This document shows positions 1-6,035 of a stretch of 7,105 nucleotides of DNA, piece by piece. Position numbers and translations under genes: made by a program. Numbering within the stretch: position 1 is the stretch's first letter; every line of letters starts with the position of its first letter. Source of the stretch: Rhodothermaceae bacterium (GTDB lineage: Bacteria > Bacteroidota > Rhodothermia > Rhodothermales > JAHEMB01); the NCBI GenBank assembly GCA_024643915.1, contig JAHEMB010000169.1, positions 1 to 7,105 of the forward strand. The letters run 5' to 3'. The notes under the pieces were generated by a model. That model ran no database searches. It was given only the letters and a program-made list of their open reading frames with translations, and was not told the DNA's origin.

Positions 1-84
1 TGGGGCGGTGCGCAGGGGATGGACGAGACGGTCACGTCGCAGCAGTTTTTGATCGACTACGTCCGCGTCTACGCGCTGAAATAG
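1..84 (+). CDS. GH16 glycoside hydrolase (laminarinase-like), C-terminal end only
   Basis: Frame 1 of the plus strand is open from the window edge and ends at a TAG at 82-84, giving 27 residues. They contain W-G-G-x-Q-G, then Q-Q, then the ending D-Y-V-R-V-Y. This is the last beta-strand of the GH16 jelly-roll fold. It aligns without gaps to residues 246-269 of the complete GH16 protein at 4146-6011, with 15 of 24 positions identical by hand count. Family knowledge gives the role: endo-hydrolysis of beta-1,3 or mixed-linkage glucans by a secreted enzyme. The catalytic residues lie outside the window, so activity is inferred. The protein stops four residues after the catalytic fold and has no sorting domain, unlike its neighbours, so it may reach its site through an N-terminal signal or lipoprotein anchor. 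It converges on the 110-3922 gene with a 25-bp gap. Confidence 0.85.
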   Translation, partial: WGGAQGMDETVTSQQFLIDYVRVYALK

Positions 85-98
85 GCAGCGGCCCCTGC
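85..98 (+). terminator. weak hairpin between convergent genes
   Basis: Directly after the GH16 stop, gcag (85-88) can pair with ctgc (95-98), with two more G-C pairs possible inside after one mismatch. It is followed by a pyrimidine-rich tctttct. The whole convergent gap is only 25 bp (85-109), so any terminator serving both genes must lie here or inside the coding ends. The stem is short and the T-run is interrupted, and no T-run follows on the minus strand. This is only a possible intrinsic terminator. Confidence 0.2.
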
Positions 99-109
99 TC
101 TTTCTCCGA

Positions 110-3100
110 TTATTTCACCATCACCACCCGCTGCACCTCCGCGCCCACGCCCTCGACGGCCAGGCGGCAGAGGTAGGAGCCGCTCGGCAGGGCCGCGCCG
201 TCGAGCGGGAGCGTGTGGGCGCCGGCAGGGAGGAACGCGTCGGCGAGGACGAGGACGCGGCGGCCCAGTACGTCGAACACGTCGAGGCGCACGTTGCCCG
301 GGTGGGGGAGGGTGAAGGCGAGGGTGGTGCTGTCGGAGAACGGGTTGGGGAAAGCAGGCGCCAGGCCGAGGCGCAGCGAGCGAGGCGTCTCGTCCTCGGC
401 GCCGGTGGAGGTGGCGTCGGGGAAGAGGTAGCGGGAGGGAACGGTCATTTTGGGAAAGGCGCCGCTGCTCCACGAGAGGTGGGCCTGCGCCTCGCCCGTC
501 TGTTCATAATACTCCACCTTCAGGTCATAACGCTTCCCCGCGTCGAGGCGGATGGGCAGGCTCGTCGTCTCCGTCACACCCTGATCTACCCACCGGTCGA
601 TGATGAGCTGCCCGTCGAGCCACACCCTCATGCCGTCGCTGCTGCGGGCGCTGAAGGTGTAGGTGTCGCTCGCGGGCGCCTCTAGCTGCCCCGTCCACCG
701 GGCGCTGAAGGTGTCGCCGCCGAAGAGGAAGATCGGCCCCGCATTCCCCCAGTTGAAATTAATCTGCGGGTCGATGCGGGTAGCGGTGCGGCCCGTGAAG
801 TCCAGATCGTTGAAATAGGCTGCCGTCAGGCCGTGCCTCTCATAGCCCTCTGCCTCCGCCACGCCACGCCCGTGAAAGTCGATCCAGTTGACGTTGAAGA
901 GCCCGCCGTCGCCGGGGTTGCGTTTGAAGACGAAGAACAACTCGTGCGTGCCGCCGGGGTCGTCGATAGGCGTGGTCACGTCGCGGTAGCGTTGCCAGTT
1001 GCCCGTAGTCTCAACGAGGGCGGTGCTGAGGAGTGGCCCATCCGGCGCGTCCACCCGCACCTCTATTCGCCCACCCACGCCCGCCGAGGCCACGCGGTAG
1101 GTCACAAAGCCGATGTTTGTGAGGTTCACAGGGGTGAAGGAGATAAAATCGCCGTGGTCGATGAAGCCGATGTTTTCGCCCCCGCCGGCCGTGTCTCCGC
1201 TCGTCTCCACCTGCGTGCCCCCGTTGGTGGTAAAATGCTCGGCCTGGAGCCGTTTGGGGCGGAGGATGTGCTGCGCACGCGCCGTGAGCGGGTCGGGACC
1301 GGCGTCGGTGTAGCTCGCTTCGAGGACGTGGAAGACGTTATCGGCCTCGCCCCCGTGCCCCTCGCTCGCTGTGAAAGTGTCGGCACAGCCGGTGAGAGGG
1401 GTGAGCGGGTGCCCGTGGTCGTCGTGCCCGATGAGCGGCTGCACGTTCACGGCCTCGCAGGCGATGGTGCCGGCGGCGGTGCTCCCGTCCTCGGCATCCG
1501 TCACGCTGACCGCGAAGGGAATTACATCGCCCCAGTCGAAAAAGCCGCCGTCGGGCGGTTCCGTGAGGGTGAGGGTGGGGCGCGTGTTGCCGGCCGTGAT
1601 GCGGACGCTGGCAGAGGCCGTATGCCCCTCACCGTCGGTCACAAAGAGCCGGGCCGTGAAGCCGCCGGCGTCGGTGTACGTGTGGCTGGCCGTCTCGCCC
1701 GTAGCGTCGGTCGTCCCGTCTCCGTCGAAATCCCAGGCGTAGGCCAGCACGTCGCCGGGGTCGGGGTCGAAGGAGCGGGCGGCGGAGAACTGGACGGTGA
1801 GCGGGAGGGGGCCGGAGGTGGGATCGGCGTCGATCATGGCCACCGGCGAGCGCGTGCCGCCCCGGAAGTCGATCCGCACGAGGCCGGCATCCGGGTTGTC
1901 GCCGCCGAAGCCGGCGCCCCATTCGATCACGTAGAGCGCCCCGTCCGGCCCCAACTCCATTGCGATGGGGCGGTGCAACTCAATCTCCGGGGCGAACGGG
2001 TTAATCTCGAGCACACCGCCGTTGTCGTCTAGCTTCACCTCGTGGATCCAGTTGCGCGACCACTCATAAATAAAGAACGTCTCGTCGTAGTAAGCCGGCA
2101 GCTTTCGCGGCGAGTCCAGGTCGGGATCGAAGTGGTAGATCGGCCCGGCCATGGCGGTGCGGCCGCCCCCGTTGGTGATGGCGGGCCAGTCCGTCGCCGG
2201 CCCGTAGGGATACCAGATCCATGCCGGTTGCGCTGGGGGCAATGCCTCGATCCCCGTGTTGTTGGGCGAGTCGTTGACGGGCGCGGCGCAGTCAAATAAC
2301 GCACCGGCTGTGTTCGTCGCGAAGTCGTAGTCGCGGTAGGCGCGGTTGGGGCCGATGCAGTAGGGCCACCCGTAGTTGCCCGCCTCTCGCGCCTGGTTCC
2401 ACTCGTCCAGCCCCTCAGGGCCGCGCGTGGCACTGGCGGCGGAGGCGTCGGGGCCTACGTCGCCCCAGTAGAGCCAGCCCGTAGCCGCATCCACGGCGAT
2501 GCGGTAGGGGTTGCGCACGCCCATCACGTAGATCTCGGGCCGCCCCTGCGCGGCGTCCTCGAAGAGGTTGCCGGGCGGAAGGGCGTAGGTGCCGTCGGGT
2601 TGAGGGGTGATGCGGAGGATCTTGCCGCGCAGGTCCTTGGTGTTGGCAGCGGAGCGCTGGGCATCCCACGGCGCCCGCCCAGGCCGCTCGTCAATGGGGG
2701 CGTAGCCGTCGGAGGCAAAGGGATTGGCGTCGTCGCCGGTGGCCAGGAAGAGGTTGCCGTCAGCGCCCCACGCCATCGAGCCGCCCGCGTGGCAGCACTG
2801 CTCGCGGTTCACCGGGATCTCGAAAAGGATCTGCTCCGAGGCCCGGTCGAGGGCGTCGCTGGTGGTGGTGAAGCGAGAGAGGCGGGCGATGGAGGCTGTC
2901 CCCGCCGGGGCATAGTACAGGTAGAGCCAGCCGTTCGCCGCGAAACCGGGATCGAGAGCGATGCCGATCAGGCCCAGTTCGTTGCCCACGTAGACGGGGA
3001 GCGTGGCGAGGGTGCGCGTCTGGTCCATTGCTGGCTCGTAGACTTTCACCTTGCCACCGAGTTCGATGAAGAAAACCCGACCGTCGCCTGCCACGTCCAG

Positions 3101-3922
3101 ATCAATCGGGTTCTCCACGTTCCCATCCAGCAGCACCTTCTCGAAATTGTCGCCGAGGGTGGTGCTGCAATCGCCCGCGACGGCGCCGGCGGACCAGCGG
3201 ACGCCTTCGAGGAGGTGCTCGCGGAAAAGCGGCTCGTCGTAGGTGGCGATGGTATGGCCCAGGGCCGTGTACCACGCCCGCCCGCCCTGGTACGGCAGGC
3301 ACCACGCGATGGGATGGTCGTGCCCCATCGTTCCGCCCTGGTACGTGCGCTCGTCGAGGGTGGCGAGGACGTGGACGTTGCCGCGGGGGTTCGTGCGGAA
3401 GCTGTACCACTCGTCGGTCCGGTCCCACCGCTTCGGCAGGTGCGCGCTGGACGGATGCACCTGATCGGCCACTTTGATCGTCCCCGCCCGCACATTCGGG
3501 TTATTCGGGTGGCTCTCAAAGTAGGCGCCGACGAGTTCGCCGTAGAAAGGCCAGCTATACTCGGTGTCCGCCGCCGAATGCACGCCCACGTAGCCGCCGC
3601 CCGCCTGGATGTAACCCTCGAAAGCGGTTTGCTGCACGGCGTTGAGGACATCCCCGGTGGTGTTGAGGAAGACGACGGCGGCGTACTGCGCGAGGTTCTC
3701 GCCGGTGAAGGCCCCAGCGTCCTCGGTCGCGTCCACCGCGAAATCGTGCGTGTCGCCGAGCGCCCGCAGGGTGGCGATGCCGGCGGGGATGGAATCGTGG
3801 CGAAAGCCCGCCGTCTTGGAGAAGACCAGCACCCGAAACGCTTGCCCCATCGCCGGCCCGGCGCCCAGGAAGAGGAACAGGAAAAGGAGGAGAACGCGAA
3901 CGGCGTGTGAGCAGAAAGGCAC
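110..3922 (-). CDS. Secreted ThuA / sugar-dehydrogenase-like beta-propeller / PKD / CBM6 / PA14 protein with T9SS sorting domain
   Basis: 1270 residues, GTG start, TAA stop. Residues 1-27 are a signal peptide: basic start, Leu/Phe-rich core, G-P-A-M-G-Q end. Residues 28-245 resemble ThuA, a glutamine-amidotransferase-like fold; G-V-H-S (113-116) sits where true amidotransferases carry the nucleophilic Cys. Residues 260-685 resemble the glucose/sorbosone dehydrogenase propeller (PQQ sugar-dehydrogenase family), with C-C-H at 376-378, D-G-N-L-F (388-392) and R-N-P (470-472). The His aligns by eye with the catalytic His of soluble glucose dehydrogenase. Then follow PKD (693-776, D-F-D-G-D-G), an Ig-like domain with C822/C846 (780-885), CBM6 (890-1017), PA14 (1029-1167, W-L-D-G-Q-L at 1101-1106) and a type-A sorting domain (1180-1270). 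It is probably a surface protein that binds glycan and may oxidise sugars; substrate and cofactor are not shown. The next Met (25) lies at the end of the signal peptide, which supports the GTG start. Confidence 0.9.
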   Translation of the reverse strand: MPFCSHAVRVLLLFLFLFLGAGPAMGQAFRVLVFSKTAGFRHDSIPAGIATLRALGDTHDFAVDATEDAGAFTGENLAQYAAVVFLNTTGDVLNAVQQTAFEGYIQAGGGYVGVHSAADTEYSWPFYGELVGAYFESHPNNPNVRAGTIKVADQVHPSSAHLPKRWDRTDEWYSFRTNPRGNVHVLATLDERTYQGGTMGHDHPIAWCLPYQGGRAWYTALGHTIATYDEPLFREHLLEGVRWSAGAVAGDCSTTLGDNFEKVLLDGNVENPIDLDVAGDGRVFFIELGGKVKVYEPAMDQTRTLATLPVYVGNELGLIGIALDPGFAANGWLYLYYAPAGTASIARLSRFTTTSDALDRASEQILFEIPVNREQCCHAGGSMAWGADGNLFLATGDDANPFASDGYAPIDERPGRAPWDAQRSAANTKDLRGKILRITPQPDGTYALPPGNLFEDAAQGRPEIYVMGVRNPYRIAVDAATGWLYWGDVGPDASAASATRGPEGLDEWNQAREAGNYGWPYCIGPNRAYRDYDFATNTAGALFDCAAPVNDSPNNTGIEALPPAQPAWIWYPYGPATDWPAITNGGGRTAMAGPIYHFDPDLDSPRKLPAYYDETFFIYEWSRNWIHEVKLDDNGGVLEINPFAPEIELHRPIAMELGPDGALYVIEWGAGFGGDNPDAGLVRIDFRGGTRSPVAMIDADPTSGPLPLTVQFSAARSFDPDPGDVLAYAWDFDGDGTTDATGETASHTYTDAGGFTARLFVTDGEGHTASASVRITAGNTRPTLTLTEPPDGGFFDWGDVIPFAVSVTDAEDGSTAAGTIACEAVNVQPLIGHDDHGHPLTPLTGCADTFTASEGHGGEADNVFHVLEASYTDAGPDPLTARAQHILRPKRLQAEHFTTNGGTQVETSGDTAGGGENIGFIDHGDFISFTPVNLTNIGFVTYRVASAGVGGRIEVRVDAPDGPLLSTALVETTGNWQRYRDVTTPIDDPGGTHELFFVFKRNPGDGGLFNVNWIDFHGRGVAEAEGYERHGLTAAYFNDLDFTGRTATRIDPQINFNWGNAGPIFLFGGDTFSARWTGQLEAPASDTYTFSARSSDGMRVWLDGQLIIDRWVDQGVTETTSLPIRLDAGKRYDLKVEYYEQTGEAQAHLSWSSGAFPKMTVPSRYLFPDATSTGAEDETPRSLRLGLAPAFPNPFSDSTTLAFTLPHPGNVRLDVFDVLGRRVLVLADAFLPAGAHTLPLDGAALPSGSYLCRLAVEGVGAEVQRVVMVK

Positions 3923-3979
3923 GGCTTTTTTTAGAGATTTGGCTGATGTACGAGAAAAGTGCAGCGTCAGGAAGGAGGG

Positions 3980-4067
3980 TTGAACCGCAAAGAACGCGGA
4001 GGAGAGGCAGTATTCGCAAAGGCTTCTTCGCGCCCTTCGCGTCTTCTTGACCCACTCTGCGGTTCAA
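3980..4067. repeat. 88-bp imperfect inverted-repeat intergenic element
   Basis: The left end, 3980-3992, reads ttgaaccgcaaag. The right end, 4055-4067, reads ctctgcggttcaa, whose complement is ttgaaccgcagag, so 12 of 13 positions match. The similarity continues inward: aagaacgcggagg on the left against aagaagacgcgaagg on the complement of the right arm, with a 2-base insertion. The interior is rich in gaag/cttc and cgcg words. From memory, elements starting aaccgcagag...acgcgaagg are scattered between genes in many bacterial genomes; that recollection could not be checked here. It lies between the stop of the GH16 gene and the start of the 110-3922 gene and would be transcribed into the leader of the latter. 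It encodes no credible protein. Confidence 0.6.
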
Positions 4068-4070
4068 TAA

Positions 4071-4094
4071 CACGTCGAAGACACCGAAGACGTG
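4071..4094. repeat. Small palindrome with internal direct repeats
   Basis: Cacgtc (4071-4076) and gacgtg (4089-4094) are perfect 6-bp inverted arms around a 12-bp interior. Cgaagac occurs twice with a 9-bp period (4076-4082 and 4085-4091). It sits 3 bp from the end of the 88-bp element and its cgaagac words resemble that element's interior, so it may be a degraded extra copy of an arm. An operator is the alternative reading. No function is demonstrated. Confidence 0.35.
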
Positions 4095-4126
4095 GCTACG
4101 ATGTTCGATTTCTAAGCATGATCTAT

Positions 4127-4154
4127 ACTTTAGGCTAAAGAGAACTCATTTCAA
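4127..4154 (-). promoter_or_regulatory. Candidate sigma-70-like promoter for the 110-3922 gene (weak)
   Basis: On the minus strand, TTGAAA (4149-4154) is followed by a 16-bp spacer and TAAAGT (4127-4132). That is 5 of 6 and 4 of 6 matches to the usual -35 and -10 boxes. The -35 box overlaps the last codons and stop of the GH16 gene, and the palindrome at 4128-4140 covers most of the -10 and the adjoining spacer. It would give a leader of about 200 bases carrying the 88-bp element. No convincing Bacteroidota-type TTTG / TAnnTTTG pair was seen in the gap. Chance matches of this quality are common. Confidence 0.2.
4128..4140. repeat. Perfect 6+1+6 palindrome just after the GH16 stop
   Basis: Ctttag (4128-4133), one g, then ctaaag (4135-4140) form a perfect inverted repeat. 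It begins 5 bp after the TGA stop of the GH16 gene on the minus strand. The 1-base centre makes a stable RNA hairpin unlikely without opening some pairs, and no T-run follows on the minus strand. It reads better as a possible protein-binding site than as an intrinsic terminator. It lies in the AT-richest part of the gap. Confidence 0.4.
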
Positions 4155-6011
4155 CAGCACCATCTGCCGCGTATCGACGCCCAGCCCGTCGGCGGTGAGG
4201 CGGATGAGGTAGACGCCCCCCGGCAGGCCGGCCGCACCGAAGGCGGTGCGGTGGCGGCCCGGCGCTTTCGCCGTGGCCGTGAGGGTCGTCACTTCCCGGC
4301 CCAGGGTGTCAAACACCGCCAGGCGGACGAAAGCCGCGTGCGGCAGGGTGTATTCGATCACCGTGTCCGGGTTGAAGGGGTTGGGGTAATTCTGCAATAG
4401 ACCGAAGCCATCCGGGTGCTCGCCCTCGTCCTCGGTGGACGTGGCGGTGCCAGGTTGCAGGGAGAATCGGTCGAGGTTGAAGCCGCTATCGAGGAAGCGG
4501 AGGCGGAGCGTCTGGAGGCCCGCTTCGAGCATGATGCCGTCTTGCTCCACCGTAGTCCACTCCTGATCGCCGCCCGTGGCATCGAAGACAATGGGGCCGG
4601 TGAGGTCTTCGCCGTCCACTTCGAGCTGGAGCGAGCCGCCGCTCGACGCCGAGGCCACGCGCACGCCCAGCCGGTACGGCCCGGCTTCCTCCACCTCAAC
4701 CGTGTATTCGAGCCACTCGCGCCGGGAGATCCAGCCGACATAGCGGATGGCGGCCACGTCGCTGCCCGCGCCGATGTCCACGCCCTCGTCCTGCCGCATG
4801 GCATCGCCCGTGTTGACCGGGTCCAGGTCCAGGTACGCCTCGCCGGGGCCGCCCAGGTCGAAATACTCAGCCTCAATCGTGCCGGGGAGGGTGACGGGCT
4901 CAATCAGGTAGGGCGCTTGCGGGCAGCCCTCGCCCACCACCACCGCCTCCGGCTCGGTGCGCGTCTGCCAGCCCTGCTCGTCCACGGCCTCGGCGCTGAC
5001 GGCGTAGCAGCCCGGCAGGGCATTCTCGAATGTTTTGCTCAGCCGCCCGCCGAGCGCTCGCCCGAGGAGGCCGTCGCCCTGGTAAAGGGTCGTCGTGCTG
5101 ATTTCGCCGTCGGTGTCCGTGGCGGTGGCGGTGAGGGTAAGCGGCTCGCCGACGGGCACGGCGTCGGGCGCGGTGAGTGTCACCTCGGGGGTGGCCGTGT
5201 TGCGATAGACGCGCACGTAATCGACGAGCATCTGCTGGGGGAAAATGCTGTCGTCGATGCCCTGCTGCCCGCCCCACGAGCCGCCTACGGCGATGTTGAG
5301 GATGAGGAAGAAAGGCCGGTCGAACGGCCACGAGGGCCAGCCCGCCTTGTCGTTGAAAAAGGAAAAATATTTCTCGTCGTCGATAAAAAAGTCGATCTTC
5401 GCAGGCGACCACTCCACCGCGTAGACGTGGAAGTCCGTCTCGGCATCGGCGATAAAGCGCTCGCCGCCGCGCTGCGTGCCGTTGAGGTGGTTGTAGGCGT
5501 CGGTGTGGACGGTGCCGTGGATCGTGCCGCCGTTGAACCCGACGTGCTCCATAATGTCGATCTCGCCGTTATCGGGCCAGCCGCCGTTGCCGTAGACGCC
5601 GTCGGCATAGAGCATCCAGATGGCGGGCCAGGTGCCGCGCCCCGCCGGCAGGTCGGCGCGTATCTCGAAGCGCCCGTAGGTCCACTCGGCCTTATCGCGC
5701 GTGACGAGGCGGGCCGAGGTGTACTGGTTGCCCTGCCACAACTCCTTCCGCGCCTCGATGACGAGCAGGCCGTCTTCCACACGGGCATTTTCGGGGCGGG
5801 CCGGCGTGTAGTATTGGGCTTCGGCGTTGCCCCATCCGTTGCCGCCCACGTCATAGTCCCATTTTACTAGGTCAGGGAGGCCGTCCTGCTCGAACTCGTC
5901 CGCCCAGATGAGCTCCCAGGCCTGCCCCGTCGCCGGCAGGGCGATCAGCCCGCAGAGCACGAGGGACAGGACAAAACGTGAGGCTGCAAACACCTTTAAT
6001 CGGTACCTCAT
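4146..6011 (-). CDS. Secreted GH16 endo-beta-1,3-glucanase (laminarinase-like) with Ig-like domain, CBM6 and T9SS sorting domain
   Basis: 621 residues, ATG start, TGA stop. Residues 1-30 form a signal peptide (Arg/Lys start, hydrophobic core, A-T-G-Q end). Residues 31-270 are a GH16 catalytic domain. E-I-D-I-M-E at 150-155 (bases 5547-5564) is the beta-bulge form of the family motif found in laminarinases; E150 is the expected nucleophile, E155 the acid/base and D152 the helper. W128-P-A-I-W-M and W246-G-G line the usual cleft region. Residues 273-360 are a bacterial Ig-like domain; residues 366-518 are CBM6 (I-E-A-E-Y at 379-383, closing F-N-L-D-R-F), which often binds beta-glucan. Residues 533-621 are the sorting domain (Y-P-N-P-F-N-P at 542-548). 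The family cuts internal beta-1,3 links of laminarin-type glucans; specificity within GH16 is inferred. All key residues are present. It starts 24 bp after the upstream gene stops, so they probably share a transcript. Confidence 0.93.
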   Translation of the reverse strand: MRYRLKVFAASRFVLSLVLCGLIALPATGQAWELIWADEFEQDGLPDLVKWDYDVGGNGWGNAEAQYYTPARPENARVEDGLLVIEARKELWQGNQYTSARLVTRDKAEWTYGRFEIRADLPAGRGTWPAIWMLYADGVYGNGGWPDNGEIDIMEHVGFNGGTIHGTVHTDAYNHLNGTQRGGERFIADAETDFHVYAVEWSPAKIDFFIDDEKYFSFFNDKAGWPSWPFDRPFFLILNIAVGGSWGGQQGIDDSIFPQQMLVDYVRVYRNTATPEVTLTAPDAVPVGEPLTLTATATDTDGEISTTTLYQGDGLLGRALGGRLSKTFENALPGCYAVSAEAVDEQGWQTRTEPEAVVVGEGCPQAPYLIEPVTLPGTIEAEYFDLGGPGEAYLDLDPVNTGDAMRQDEGVDIGAGSDVAAIRYVGWISRREWLEYTVEVEEAGPYRLGVRVASASSGGSLQLEVDGEDLTGPIVFDATGGDQEWTTVEQDGIMLEAGLQTLRLRFLDSGFNLDRFSLQPGTATSTEDEGEHPDGFGLLQNYPNPFNPDTVIEYTLPHAAFVRLAVFDTLGREVTTLTATAKAPGRHRTAFGAAGLPGGVYLIRLTADGLGVDTRQMVLLK

Positions 6012-6035
6012 TCTAGTTCTCTTCTTTTCACCGTG
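6012..6035 (-). promoter_or_regulatory. Translation initiation region of the GH16 gene
   Basis: This 24-bp spacer lies between the TAG of the upstream gene and the GH16 ATG. On the minus strand it reads gtgaaaagaagagaactaga before the ATG. This is purine-rich but not a canonical GGAGG. The spacing leaves no room for a separate promoter unless one lies inside the upstream coding end, so co-transcription is the simplest reading. The next Met of the GH16 protein (residue 133) is far inside the catalytic domain, so the ATG at 6011 is the credible start. Confidence 0.45.

Larger units (their letters stand above)
3923..4145. other. Intergenic gap, no gene
   Basis: This 223-bp gap separates two minus-strand genes. 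From its upstream end on the minus strand it holds the 4128-4140 palindrome, an AT-rich stretch (about 4100-4145), the 4071-4094 palindrome, the 88-bp inverted-repeat element, and an A-rich run (aaaaaaa, complement of 3926-3932) just before the GTG start at 3922. No Shine-Dalgarno sequence precedes that GTG; A-rich leaders without one are usual in Bacteroidota. The open frames that cross the gap end in the repeat element and resemble no protein known to me. Confidence 0.7.

Noticed and set aside
833..2032. 399-codon open frame on the plus strand
   Set aside because: It lies opposite a well-supported coding region with recognisable PKD, CBM6 and Ig-like domains. Its product is Val/Gly/Ala/Arg-rich and resembles no family, as expected for an antisense frame in high-GC DNA.
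2600..3910. 436-codon open frame on the plus strand
   Set aside because: It is antisense to the ThuA and propeller domains, with shadow-type composition and no motif or credible initiation signal.
3960..4030. Bacteroidota-type promoter (TTTG / TAnnTTTG) before the GTG start
   Set aside because: Two TTTG words occur on the minus strand at suitable spacing (25 bp between them), but the TA of the -7 box is missing and one lies inside the repeat element.
3555..4073. 172-codon minus-strand frame covering the intergenic repeat
   Set aside because: Its first part translates the inverted-repeat element and the rest overlaps the ThuA domain out of frame. There is no recognisable domain.
4416..5870. 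484-codon open frame on the plus strand
   Set aside because: It is antisense to the complete GH16 gene, whose catalytic motif and domains fix the true strand. Length alone is not evidence at this GC content.
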